Assembly (NCBI GenBank): GCA_000585075.1 | Contig: JEMY01000003.1 | Coordinates: 1-64,000, forward strand | Source: Candidatus Accumulibacter regalis | GTDB taxonomy: Bacteria > Pseudomonadota > Gammaproteobacteria > Burkholderiales > Rhodocyclaceae | Reading direction: 5' to 3' | DNA: 64,000 bases | Shown: piece after piece, positions 1-6,940 of the stretch | Layout: the number at the start of each line of letters is the position of its first letter | Numbering within the stretch: position 1 is the first letter of the stretch | The notes under the pieces: generated by a model | Seen by the model: only the letters and a program-made list of their open reading frames with translations | Told to the model about the DNA's origin: nothing | Databases searched by the model: none | Translations under genes and position numbers: made by a program

Positions 1-1
1 C

Positions 2-511
2 TTCGCGCAAACGGCCGCCGGCAACGGTGCTCAGTCAGCGCCGGCCGCCATTGCACAGGGCGCCCCGGCGGCCGCCCAGCCGGCCGTCCAGTCCGGCGGC
101 GCGGCGCAGCTGCTCTGGCAGGGTCCGACGCAGCTCACCGCCGGCGACAGCTTCGCGCTGCAGCTGATCATGCAGGCGGACCAACCGGTGGTCAGCCTGC
201 CGCTGGCGATCGCTTTCGATCCGCGCGTGGTGCAGGTCGCCGACGTCAGCGAGGGGGGCTTCCTCAGGCAGAATGGCGGCGAGACCAGCTTCACCTATCG
301 CGTCGACCCTGCCGGTCAGGTCCTGATCACCGGCACCCGTTCCGGTGACGGCGGTGCGACCGCACAGGATGTCGTCGCCACGCTCAACTTCCGCGCGCTG
401 GCGCCCGGCGATTCACGCGTCGAGCTGATTACCGTCGCTCCGGTCGGTTCGCGCGGATCGGCGATCAGCGCCAGGCTGCCGCCGGCGCACCGCGTGATCG
501 TCGTGCAGTGA
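2..511 (+). CDS. Secretin-like protein, C-terminal cohesin-type domain (5' truncated)
   Basis: The reading frame is already open at the window edge, so only the last ~169 residues are visible. They consist of an Ala/Gln/Pro-rich linker followed by a beta-rich domain with the pattern 'P..L.AGD.F.L.L....D.PV..LPLAI.FDP..V.V.DVS.G.FL', typical of the cohesin-like domain that ends some secretin (GspD/PilQ-like) proteins of betaproteobacterial type II secretion or MSH-type pilus systems. Three pseudopilin genes follow directly (gap of 3 bases to the first), which supports a role in the outer-membrane part of a pseudopilus machine. The upstream secretin core lies outside the window, so the assignment rests on domain pattern and context. 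Confidence 0.65.
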   Translation, partial: FAQTAAGNGAQSAPAAIAQGAPAAAQPAVQSGGAAQLLWQGPTQLTAGDSFALQLIMQADQPVVSLPLAIAFDPRVVQVADVSEGGFLRQNGGETSFTYRVDPAGQVLITGTRSGDGGATAQDVVATLNFRALAPGDSRVELITVAPVGSRGSAISARLPPAHRVIVVQ

Positions 512-514
512 GCG

Positions 515-1021
515 ATGAAGAAGGCGCTTGTCAGGCCGCTGCCGACGGGCGCGCGCGCGGCCGGCTTTTCGCTGATCGAGCTGCTCATCACCCTGGCCAT
601 CGTCGCCGTCCTCGCCGGGGTCGTCGTGCCGGTCGCGCAGACCACCATCCAGCGCGGCAAGGAACAGGAGCTGAGACTCGCGCTGCGCGAACTGCGTGCG
701 GCCATCGACCACTACAAGCGGGCCGGTGACGAAGGACGTATCCGGACGGTGACGAGCAACAGTGGCTATCCGGCGAATCTGCAGATTCTGCTCGAGGGAG
801 AGGTCGATCTGCGCGACCCCAAGGGGCGAAAAATCTATTTCCTGCGGCGGATTCCCCGCGATCCGCTGCATGCGGACACCCGCCTGCCGCCGGCCGACAC
901 CTGGGGAAAACGCGCTTACGCCAGCGACGCCGATAACCCGCGCGAGGGCGACGACGTGTACGACGTGTACTCGAAATCCGGCGGCGTCGGCTTGAACGGC
1001 GTGCCCTACCGGCAATGGTGA
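515..1021 (+). CDS. Type II secretion-like pseudopilin (GspG-like)
   Basis: A 168-residue protein with a class III (type IV pilin-like) leader: after a basic stretch of 17 residues comes the prepilin peptidase site G17|F18 followed by SLIELL, with the conserved Glu at mature position 5 (E22) and a hydrophobic helix to about residue 40. The C-terminal half, with 'YP.NLQ.LLEG', '[13 protein letters not shown]' and a polar tail, resembles GspG-like pseudopilins. It starts 3 bases after the cohesin-domain gene and overlaps the next pseudopilin gene, so the four genes probably form one transcript. The encoded subunit should be processed by a prepilin peptidase and assemble in the inner membrane/periplasm; the secreted substrate is unknown. 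Confidence 0.8.
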   Translation: MKKALVRPLPTGARAAGFSLIELLITLAIVAVLAGVVVPVAQTTIQRGKEQELRLALRELRAAIDHYKRAGDEGRIRTVTSNSGYPANLQILLEGEVDLRDPKGRKIYFLRRIPRDPLHADTRLPPADTWGKRAYASDADNPREGDDVYDVYSKSGGVGLNGVPYRQW

Positions 1022-1413
1022 ATCGTCATCGGCAGCGGCTGCGCGGGCGGGGTTTCACGCTGATCGAGTTGCTCGTCGTGTTGTCGATCATCGCTCTGCT
1101 GCTCACTCTGGCCGTGCCGAGGTACTTCAACAGCATCGATGTCTCGAAGGAGGCGGTGCTGCGCGAAAACCTGCATCTGGTGCGCGAGACGATCGACAAG
1201 TTCTACGCTGACAAGGGACGCTACCCGGACAGCCTCGACGAGCTGGTCAGCGAGAAATACCTGCGCTCGCTGCCCCACGATCCGATCACCGGCAGTACGC
1301 GCACCTGGTTGCTGATCGCGCCCGATTCGGTCGGCGTCGAGGGCCGGGTCTATGATCTGAAGAGCGGGGCCGCCGGCGCCACCCGCGACGGCCAGCCGTT
1401 CGCCGAACTGTAG
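1015..1413 (+). CDS. Type II secretion-like pseudopilin (GspG/GspH-like)
   Basis: A 132-residue prepilin-like protein. The leader is basic (RHRQRLRGR) and is followed by G13|F14-TLIELL with Glu at mature position 5 (E18), then a hydrophobic helix. The remaining ~90 residues carry '[16 protein letters not shown]', '[18 protein letters not shown]' and 'YLR.LP.DPITGS..TW', a common signature of GspG-type major pseudopilins. The ATG used overlaps the stop of the preceding gene by 7 bases; a GTG one codon later is an alternative. This tight overlap implies translational coupling with its neighbours. It is the best candidate of the three for a major pseudopilin because it has a canonical Glu5 and a short globular domain. 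Confidence 0.8.
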   Translation: MVNRHRQRLRGRGFTLIELLVVLSIIALLLTLAVPRYFNSIDVSKEAVLRENLHLVRETIDKFYADKGRYPDSLDELVSEKYLRSLPHDPITGSTRTWLLIAPDSVGVEGRVYDLKSGAAGATRDGQPFAEL

Positions 1414-1415
1414 CG

Positions 1416-2018
1416 ATGGCGCGCGCTTGCCGAGGCCACCGCGAAGCCGGCTTCACTTACCTCGGGCTGCTGATCCTGGTGGCCATACTGGCGCTGGCGA
1501 CCAGCGCCACGCTGACCCTGGGCGGCATCGTGCAAAGGCGGGAGGCCGAGGAGAGGCTTCTCGAAGTGGGTGACGCGTATCGGCGGGCGATTGCCAGCTA
1601 CCTGAACAGCAGCCCGGCCGGCGACCGCCGCTACCCGGGTGCGCTCGCCGACCTGCTCAGGGACCCGCGCTATCCGGGCGTTCGCCGGCACCTGCGACGG
1701 CTCTATCCGGACCCGATCAGCGGCAGCAACGAGTGGGGTCTGGTCGCCGCGCCGGGTGGCGGAATCATGGGCGTGCATAGCCTTTCGAACGCGAAACCGA
1801 TCAAGGTCGCCGATTTCGATCTGGAAAACGAGGCTTTCGAGGAGGCGACGCGCTATACGCAATGGGTGTTTGTCGTCCGCCTGGCGGGCCGAGGCAGCGG
1901 CGCGATTCCGCCACTGGGAGGCCGGCCGCTGACCCCCGCCCCGGCCTTGACGCCGCCATCGCCGGTGCCGGCAGCGGCCGCGACGTTCGCCCCGCCGGGC
2001 GGAACGGCCGCGCCGTAA
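1416..2018 (+). CDS. Atypical pseudopilin lacking the conserved Glu5
   Basis: A 200-residue protein 2 bases after the previous pseudopilin stop. The leader 'HREAG12|F13TYLGLL' keeps the Gly-Phe cleavage site and the hydrophobic helix, but mature position 5 is Gly rather than Glu, as is usual for minor pseudopilins of the GspK class. The globular region has 'YRRAIASYLNSSPAG.RRYPG.L.DLL.DPR.PGVRRHLRRLYPDPISG..EWGLV', a pattern seen in GspG-like proteins of betaproteobacterial clusters. It ends in a low-complexity Pro/Ala tail of about 30 residues. Absence of Glu5 suggests a tip or initiating subunit. It is the last gene of the visible pseudopilus operon; the next gene has its own promoter candidate. 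Confidence 0.7.
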   Translation: MARACRGHREAGFTYLGLLILVAILALATSATLTLGGIVQRREAEERLLEVGDAYRRAIASYLNSSPAGDRRYPGALADLLRDPRYPGVRRHLRRLYPDPISGSNEWGLVAAPGGGIMGVHSLSNAKPIKVADFDLENEAFEEATRYTQWVFVVRLAGRGSGAIPPLGGRPLTPAPALTPPSPVPAAAATFAPPGGTAAP

Positions 2019-2021
2019 AGC

Positions 2022-2052
2022 TTGATCGCCGCAGCGTTCGCGCGCCTATAAT
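2022..2052 (+). promoter_or_regulatory. Candidate sigma-70 promoter of the GAF-protein gene
   Basis: A perfect -10 hexamer TATAAT (2047-2052) lies 51 bases before the GAF gene start, with TTGATC (2022-2027) as the nearest -35-like hexamer. The spacer is 19 bases, longer than the optimal 17, so activity is uncertain. Confidence 0.45.
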
Positions 2053-2103
2053 CGGATTACCGTTGCATTCTTGCGGCATGGGCAGCATTCGCAGGGGAAC
2101 ATC

Positions 2104-2877
2104 ATGAGTGACAGAGAGAATTCGCTGATCAAGCTGCAGGATCTCGCCAGTTTTCTGGACGCAGGTAGCTTCGACGACAACATGCAGCAACTCGCAGCAA
2201 TTGCCGCGCGCGTGCTCAACTCCGAGAACTGCTCGCTGATGCTGCTCACCGAGACCGAAGACGAGGCGGGCGAGATGAACGACCTGTGCCTGCGCGTCTG
2301 CGGCAGCTGCGGTCCGCTGCCAGCCGCGGCCTACAAGGAGACCACGCGCACCGGCGAGGGAATTGCCGGGCGGGTGGTCGCCACTGGCAAGCCCTTGCTG
2401 ATCGAGGACATCGAGCGCTCCGAGTTTGCGCAGTGGGCACGGCGGGCCAGTGACCCGCGCAAGAGTCTGCTTTCGTCGCCGATCGCCATCGATGGCAAGA
2501 CCATCGGCGTGATCAATATCAGCGGGCACCTGCAAGGGCGCAGCTTTACCAGGGACGACCTGAGTCTGCTCGACGTCGTTGCGCTGTTCGTCGGCAAGGC
2601 GATCCAGGTGGTGCAGCTGCAGAACATCCTGAAGTCGCGCTTCACCCAGATGGCACTGATGCAGTTCGCCGAGAAGGACATTGGCAGTGCACTGGAGTGT
2701 GCCGTGGCCAATCCTGACCAGGTGGCCAGAATCCTTGCCAAGTCTTTCTACAAGGAGATGACGCGCGCCGGTTTCGGCTCGAGCCAGATCATCAATGCCG
2801 CTTCGGAGATCGTTGGCCAACTGAGTGGCAGCCTCAGCCGGCATAGCAAGCGGATCGAGCAGAACACGCCCGGATAG
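2104..2877 (+). CDS. GAF domain-containing protein
   Basis: A 257-residue soluble protein. A single GAF domain spans roughly residues 25-165: 'NMQQLAAIAARVL.SENCSLMLL', 'GEGIAGRVVATGKPLLIEDIERSEFA' and 'SLLSSPIAIDGKTIGVINISG' are the family's characteristic blocks. The remaining ~90 residues look helical and carry no kinase, GGDEF or HTH output motif, so it may act by protein-protein interaction. GAF domains bind small ligands (cyclic nucleotides, haem, gases); which one applies here cannot be told. The start is placed at the ATG preceded by a purine-rich 'cagggga' rather than the in-frame ATG 33 bases upstream. It is monocistronic by context. Confidence 0.75.
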   Translation: MSDRENSLIKLQDLASFLDAGSFDDNMQQLAAIAARVLNSENCSLMLLTETEDEAGEMNDLCLRVCGSCGPLPAAAYKETTRTGEGIAGRVVATGKPLLIEDIERSEFAQWARRASDPRKSLLSSPIAIDGKTIGVINISGHLQGRSFTRDDLSLLDVVALFVGKAIQVVQLQNILKSRFTQMALMQFAEKDIGSALECAVANPDQVARILAKSFYKEMTRAGFGSSQIINAASEIVGQLSGSLSRHSKRIEQNTPG

Positions 2878-3046
2878 GCCGAGCAGGGACGGGTCGCCGC
2901 GGTAGCAGGGTGGTTTCCGAATTCCCGGGGAGCAACGCGTTCCCATAGCGTTTGCGTACGCTTGCCGGTTCTCATCCTCCTGGTTTGCCGCCGTTTTCCT
3001 GCGCCAGGGCCATGTGCGCTTGGCCGGTGATGAATGCTGATCAACG

Positions 3047-3080
3047 CAACGCAGATCCCAACGCAGATCCCAACGCAGAT
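3047..3080. repeat. 12-base tandem repeat, 2.8 copies
   Basis: The unit caacgcagatcc occurs twice exactly and then partially. It lies in the leader region of the PEP-CTERM gene, upstream of the sigma-54-like site, where an activator-binding region would be expected; whether it is functional is unknown. Confidence 0.8.
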
Positions 3081-3193
3081 GCTCGACGCGTGTCGGAATT
3101 CTTTACACTGTAATGTTGTTATTTGGGAGGGTCGAGCTTCCGATGCCTTCAATCCATTGAATAGAAGGAAGTTATTTAACCATCTTCCCGAAG

Positions 3194-3209
3194 TGGCATA
3201 AATGCTGCT
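3194..3209 (+). promoter_or_regulatory. Sigma-54-like promoter upstream of a PEP-CTERM gene
   Basis: The 16-mer TGGCATAAATGCTGCT fits the -24/-12 consensus TGGCAC-N5-TTGC(A/T) with GG and GC exactly 10 bases apart. It lies ~77 bases before the proposed start codon. PEP-CTERM/exosortase loci are known to be associated with PrsK/PrsR sigma-54-type regulators, which makes this plausible; no such regulator gene is in the window. Confidence 0.5.
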
Positions 3210-3285
3210 TGTTGCTAAGGGCACGCTACAGGTCTGTTTTGTTTTGACTGGCGAGCGTGTGCTTACAATCATGGAGGAGATGAAG

Positions 3286-4020
3286 ATGGTTAAGTGCAGA
3301 ACGATGGTGATGGCCGCCTTGGTTCCGACGCTGTTCTCAGTCAGCGTTCCAGCAAGTGCGGGCCTTGTTTTTGGTACGTCGGCCCGCACCCAGTTTGACG
3401 GCTTTGTTGCCACGCTAGGCGATACCTACGAAAGCTTCGACGGGTTTCCCGGGCAAACCAACCTGACCACTCAAGTACCGGGCGTCACTTTCCGCACGAC
3501 GGCGGACGGCTTCGGGTTTGGTTCCTTCCGTCCCCCGGTCGACCTTGAGGTCAACGTGATATGCAGCCCTGCGAACCCGTTTTCCAGTTCTTGTGGCAGC
3601 TCAGAAACCGACCATCTGATCGGTGGCGTCAGAGCCGGAGGCATCACTGACGGTCAGTCGGTCTATGAGATCGTCTTTGCCACGGGACAACTCAGGGCCG
3701 GACTCACCAGAACGATGAATACCTTTGCTCTGACCCGGTTCTTTAGCGGAACGACGCTGCTTGCGGAGCACCAGAGCACCACTGGCGAAGAATTTGTCGG
3801 CTTCCTCACCGATGCCTTGAACCCGATAACGCGCATCGAGATCGACGGGCTTATTCATCCAAATGCCACCGGGTCCATCTATCAAGTGGGCTATTCGGAC
3901 GACCTCTACTTCGGCAGTGTCGCGGAGAACACGGGCGGTGGCGGCAGCACTCCTGAACCGGCGACCTGGCTGTTGGCCTTGCCGGCTTTGCTGGCGATGC
4001 GTCGCAAGTTGCTCACCTGA
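3286..4020 (+). CDS. PEP-CTERM sorting domain-containing protein
   Basis: A 244-residue exported protein. The start is set at the ATG preceded by ggaggag at 7-base spacing. It begins with a signal peptide (MVKCRTMVMAALVPTLFS... cut near ASAG), has a beta-rich body with few recognisable motifs, then a Gly-rich linker and a C-terminal PEP-ATWLLALPALL-AMRRK tail, the tripartite exosortase signal (PEP motif, hydrophobic helix, basic end). By family knowledge such proteins are processed by exosortase and go to the extracellular matrix or outer surface. The body resembles other short PEP-CTERM proteins of unknown function. A sigma-54-like promoter lies upstream and a 7-bp stem hairpin directly downstream. 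Confidence 0.85.
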   Translation: MVKCRTMVMAALVPTLFSVSVPASAGLVFGTSARTQFDGFVATLGDTYESFDGFPGQTNLTTQVPGVTFRTTADGFGFGSFRPPVDLEVNVICSPANPFSSSCGSSETDHLIGGVRAGGITDGQSVYEIVFATGQLRAGLTRTMNTFALTRFFSGTTLLAEHQSTTGEEFVGFLTDALNPITRIEIDGLIHPNATGSIYQVGYSDDLYFGSVAENTGGGGSTPEPATWLLALPALLAMRRKLLT

Positions 4021-4034
4021 GTCGCTGGCGAGTG

Positions 4035-4060
4035 AGTGCCCATCGAGGGCACTTCCTTCC
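4035..4060 (+). terminator. Hairpin terminator after the PEP-CTERM gene
   Basis: AGTGCCC (4035-4041), loop ATCGA, GGGCACT (4047-4053): a perfect 7-bp stem starting 15 bases after the stop codon, followed by a pyrimidine-rich ttccttccc. The T-run is imperfect, so efficiency is uncertain. Confidence 0.5.
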
Positions 4061-4220
4061 CTGCGACTTCAACGGCACGGGCGCCTCGCTCTGACTTGGC
4101 GTCGGCACCGTGCTCGGAAAACGCACACGTCACACCTGCAAGGCACTCCACGGCAACGGCATCGCGGCAGCAGCAGGCGAGACCGGCGGGTAGGGCGACG
4201 ACCTTGTTCGGAACGCCTTG

Positions 4221-4772
4221 CTACTCGCCGAATTTCTGGCCGATCAGTGCCCAGGCATCGTTGAATCCACTGCCAACACCCCAGCCCAGGTTGCGCCCGG
4301 TTGCCCTGATCTCGCCCAGTTCGACGAGGAAGTGCTCGCGCTTGGCTTCGGGCAAGGTCATGACGGTGGTCAGCGCCTGCTCGAACATGCGCACCAGGGC
4401 GTCGAAATACTCCTGGTCGGCAACGCCAACTTCGGTGCTGAAACCGACGGCGTGCCGGCAGTAGAAGATCATCAGTTCGGCCAGACCCTCGGGGTCGCCA
4501 ACCACCCGCTGGTAATCGGCAAGCGGTTTCTGCGCGTTGGCGACCGAATAGCTCTGGTTGCTGAACACGTCCGGCCACAGCCAGCGATCGATGATCGTCT
4601 TGTACGGTTTCAGGGCATCGCTCCCGAGCCCGAAACGGGAGTGCATGAAAGTCTGATTGTCCTTTCTGGCGGCGTACAGATCCTCGATCAGACCCAGCAG
4701 GTCGGCACGGTCGAAATCCTTCAGGGTGGCTTTGACGTCGCTCCACGTTGGTGGTTTCTTGCTGTTCACCAT
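4221..4772 (-). CDS. Conserved protein of unknown function (DUF6155-like)
   Basis: A 183-residue soluble protein with no signal peptide or membrane segment. The N-terminal block 'LKDFDRADLLGLIEDLYAARKDNQTFMHSRFG' followed by '...LKPYKTIIDRWLWPD' resembles the DUF6155 family, proteins of unknown role. A helical middle ('EGLAELMIFYCRHAVGFSTEVG.ADQEYFDALVRMFEQAL') is followed by a Gly/Trp/Asn-rich C-terminus 'GWGVGSGFNDAW'. It is convergent with the PEP-CTERM gene and separated from the metal cluster by about 280 bases without a convincing gene. No function should be inferred beyond family membership. Confidence 0.6.
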   Translation of the reverse strand: MVNSKKPPTWSDVKATLKDFDRADLLGLIEDLYAARKDNQTFMHSRFGLGSDALKPYKTIIDRWLWPDVFSNQSYSVANAQKPLADYQRVVGDPEGLAELMIFYCRHAVGFSTEVGVADQEYFDALVRMFEQALTTVMTLPEAKREHFLVELGEIRATGRNLGWGVGSGFNDAWALIGQKFGE

Positions 4773-5050
4773 TGCGTTCTCCTTCTGCTGAATGCCTCGC
4801 CGGGCGCGCGCTGACGATCGGGCATTCTCCTGGTGAAACGCGCAGCGCCTCGTCCCATAGTAGACGTTTTTTTACCGCAGACATTTCTTCTGCCGGTGGC
4901 TTCAACGTCCATTCCGTGTTCAGCGAGCCAGGCGGCGCGCTTCCCGTCACCGGGGGACGGTCGTCTGCGCGCCTTCGTCAGGGGTCGGATCAGCCACGCG
5001 ATCAGACCGAGGAGCGCGCGTGCGCCTGCTTGCATCCGGCGCCGGTATGG

Positions 5051-5488
5051 CTACCTGCTCGTTGCCAGTGGCGTAAAGCGCGCCTGCTCGGCTGGCTGGC
5101 CGGGCAGCGTGAGCGTCACGACGACCTTCATGTCCGGTGTCGACGCGTACTTGGCGAAGCCTTTCAGGCGGTTTCCACCGTCGGCAGCCAGGGTCACCGT
5201 GGCCTTGATCTTGCCCGCCAGGAGCGTTGCCGTCGCCCTCGCTCCGGCCGTCGGAATGGCGACGCCGTCATGGTCCGAGACATGCAGAACGATCGGGTTT
5301 TCGCGCACCTCCCGGCTGTCGGTGGCGACCACCAGTTCAAGGTGATAGGGACCGGCGACGCGCAACTCGCCGCCGTTGGGTGCCTTCTGGGTCGCCAGAA
5401 CCTCGTCGGTGTGGGCGAGCGAATTCTCGCTGGCGACGAGGAAAGCCACGCTGGCGAGCGAGAGAAAGAGAGTCCTGATTGGCGACAT
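5051..5488 (-). CDS. Small exported protein, possibly metal-related
   Basis: A 145-residue protein with a clear Sec signal peptide (MSPIRTLFLSLASVAFLVASENSLA-H). The mature part is beta-rich: 'APNGGELRVAGPYHLELVV...REVRENPIVLHVSDHDGVAIPTAGARATATLLAGKIKATVTLAADGGNRLKGFAKYAS.PDMKVVVTLTLPGQ'. This layout resembles small periplasmic proteins that sit beside copper or cation efflux genes in betaproteobacteria, but no canonical Cys/Met/His metal site is visible beyond scattered His residues. It lies 78 bases downstream of the DUF411 gene on the same strand and is likely cotranscribed. The metal-related role is inferred from neighbours only. Confidence 0.6.
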   Translation of the reverse strand: MSPIRTLFLSLASVAFLVASENSLAHTDEVLATQKAPNGGELRVAGPYHLELVVATDSREVRENPIVLHVSDHDGVAIPTAGARATATLLAGKIKATVTLAADGGNRLKGFAKYASTPDMKVVVTLTLPGQPAEQARFTPLATSR

Positions 5489-5566
5489 GGCTGGCTCCTG
5501 GCAGGGGGTAGATGCCCGTAAACCTTCGGTCGTCTCCGCGCCGTAGGTGACCCCGGCCTCAGCGCC

Positions 5567-6001
5567 TCAGTGGCGCGCGTAGACGCTGGTCGATCCGTTG
5601 CGCTCAACCAGCAGGGTGTCGTAGGGAACCGGGCGCGGGCTCTCCATTCCCGGCGATCCTGCCGGCATCGACGGCACCGCGAGTCCGAGGGCTTTTGGCT
5701 TGTCCTTGAGCAGGCGCTTGATGTCCGCCGCCGGGACGTGGCCTTCGATCACGTAGCCGTCGACCTTCGCCGTGTGACACGAGCCCAGTTCCTCCGGCAT
5801 GCCCAGCTTCTTGCGATTGGCGGGCACGTCGTCGATATCGTGGGTGGTCACGGCGAAGCCATTCTCGCGCAGATGGTCGACCCAGCCGCCACAACAGCTG
5901 CAGGCGGCGTTCTTGTAAACCTCGACGCGCGGGGCGCTCTGGGCGAACGCGCCGGTGGCGGAAAGCAGCACAAGGGCGAAGAAGAGGCGAATCAGCGTCA
6001 T
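5567..6001 (-). CDS. DUF411 domain-containing periplasmic protein
   Basis: A 144-residue protein with a signal peptide (MTLIRLFFALVLLSATGAFAQ). The body matches DUF411: 'PRVEVYKNAACSCCGGWVDHLRENGFAVTTHDIDDVPANRKKLGMPEELGSCHTAKVDGYVIEGHVPAADIKRLL...PKALGLAVPSMPAGSPGME'. The CxCC site and the later SCHT are family hallmarks; the proteins often neighbour copper or other metal resistance genes and have a thioredoxin-like fold. The start at 6001 gives the best signal peptide; an upstream in-frame extension is not supported. It diverges from the response-regulator gene, sharing a ~245-base intergenic region with a palindrome at 6159-6174. Confidence 0.8.
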   Translation of the reverse strand: MTLIRLFFALVLLSATGAFAQSAPRVEVYKNAACSCCGGWVDHLRENGFAVTTHDIDDVPANRKKLGMPEELGSCHTAKVDGYVIEGHVPAADIKRLLKDKPKALGLAVPSMPAGSPGMESPRPVPYDTLLVERNGSTSVYARH

Positions 6002-6158
6002 GGCAGGATCTCGTTGGGTGGCCGGGGTGCGGCAGAAGAGGAGGTCAGGGACCGCGGCGGCTTGCGGCCAGCGTGCGTTGGCGAAGGAAAGGCGACGGGT
6101 GAACGCTTGCGAAATAGGCATTTTGCGCAGGGCAAGCGTACCGCAAGCTGACAGCGAG

Positions 6159-6174
6159 ATTACATTTTCGTAAT
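6159..6174. promoter_or_regulatory. Candidate operator palindrome in the divergent metal-cluster promoter region
   Basis: ATTAC-attttc-GTAAT, a 5-bp inverted repeat with a 6-base spacer, located between the divergent DUF411 and response-regulator genes in a locally AT-rich patch. OmpR-type metal regulators bind repeated or inverted TTAC/GTAA-like half sites near their own promoters, so this is a reasonable autoregulatory site, but it is a pattern match only. Confidence 0.35.
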
Positions 6175-6246
6175 TCTTTGCTCCAGGCATTTCAAGGCGT
6201 GCAGTTGAGCGCACAATCCACCGCTTTGCGACCCACAGGTTTCACG

Positions 6247-6927
6247 ATGAAGATTCTTCTCGTCGAAGACGAACCCAAGACCGGTGATTACCTGAGACAG
6301 GGCTTGAGCGAAGCCGGCTTCGTCGTCGACCTGGCGCGCGATGGTGCCGATGGCCTGCATCTGGGCAAGACGAACGAGTACGATCTGGCAATCCTCGATG
6401 TGATGCTGCCCAGCCTGGATGGCTGGCAGGTGCTGGCGGGAATGCGCAGCGCCGGCATTGGCATACCGGTCTTGTTTCTGACGGCTCGTGATCGCGTCGA
6501 GGATCGGGTGAAAGGCCTCGAGCTGGGCGCCGACGACTACCTGGTCAAGCCCTTTGCCTTCGCCGAACTGCTTGCCCGGGTGCGCACACTGCTGCGCCGC
6601 GGGACGTCGAGCAAGGAAGCGGAGCTGATGCAGGCCGCCGACCTGCAGCTCGACCTTCTCCGCCGTCGGGCCAGCCGCGGCGGGCGGCGCATCGACCTTA
6701 CGGCGAAGGAGTTTGCGCTCCTTGAACTGCTGCTGCGCCGGCGCGGCGAAGTCCTGTCGCGCTCGCTGATCGCCTCGCAGGTCTGGGACATGAACTTCGA
6801 CAGCGACACCAACGTCATCGATGTCGCCGTGCGCCGACTGCGCGCGAAAGTCGACGACGACTTCGAGCCCAAGCTGATCCGCACCGTGCGTGGCATGGGC
6901 TACGTGCTCGAGGTCGACTCGCGGTGA
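6247..6927 (+). CDS. Heavy-metal-type response regulator (CusR/CopR/IrlR family)
   Basis: A 226-residue OmpR/PhoB-class regulator. The receiver domain (1-115) has the acidic pair E7/D8, phosphoacceptor D51 ('[14 protein letters not shown]'), T79 and K101; the C-terminal winged helix (about 130-226) ends '[13 protein letters not shown]'. The motifs '[26 protein letters not shown]' and '[24 protein letters not shown]' are typical of the CusR/CopR/CzcR heavy-metal branch. Such regulators are normally followed by a CusS-like kinase gene; here the next gene, 13 bases on, is a DMT permease and no kinase is found in the window. It probably regulates the divergent DUF411 operon and the permease. Confidence 0.88.
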   Translation: MKILLVEDEPKTGDYLRQGLSEAGFVVDLARDGADGLHLGKTNEYDLAILDVMLPSLDGWQVLAGMRSAGIGIPVLFLTARDRVEDRVKGLELGADDYLVKPFAFAELLARVRTLLRRGTSSKEAELMQAADLQLDLLRRRASRGGRRIDLTAKEFALLELLLRRRGEVLSRSLIASQVWDMNFDSDTNVIDVAVRRLRAKVDDDFEPKLIRTVRGMGYVLEVDSR

Positions 6928-6940
6928 GGAGGCGACGTCG

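Larger units (their letters stand above)
2878..3285. other. Gene-free stretch with direct repeats and promoter elements
   Basis: About 400 bases without a supported gene. It contains a 12-base direct repeat (3047-3080), a small palindrome TTACA-c-TGTAA (3103-3113) and a sigma-54-like promoter (3194-3209) ahead of the PEP-CTERM gene. Base composition is visibly more AT-rich from 3090 to 3260 than in the flanking genes. Confidence 0.6.

Noticed and set aside
4766-5035. An 89-codon minus-strand frame between the DUF6155-like gene and the exported protein
   Set aside because: It is rich in Arg/Gly, overlaps the start of the DUF6155-like gene and has no recognisable motif or ribosome site.
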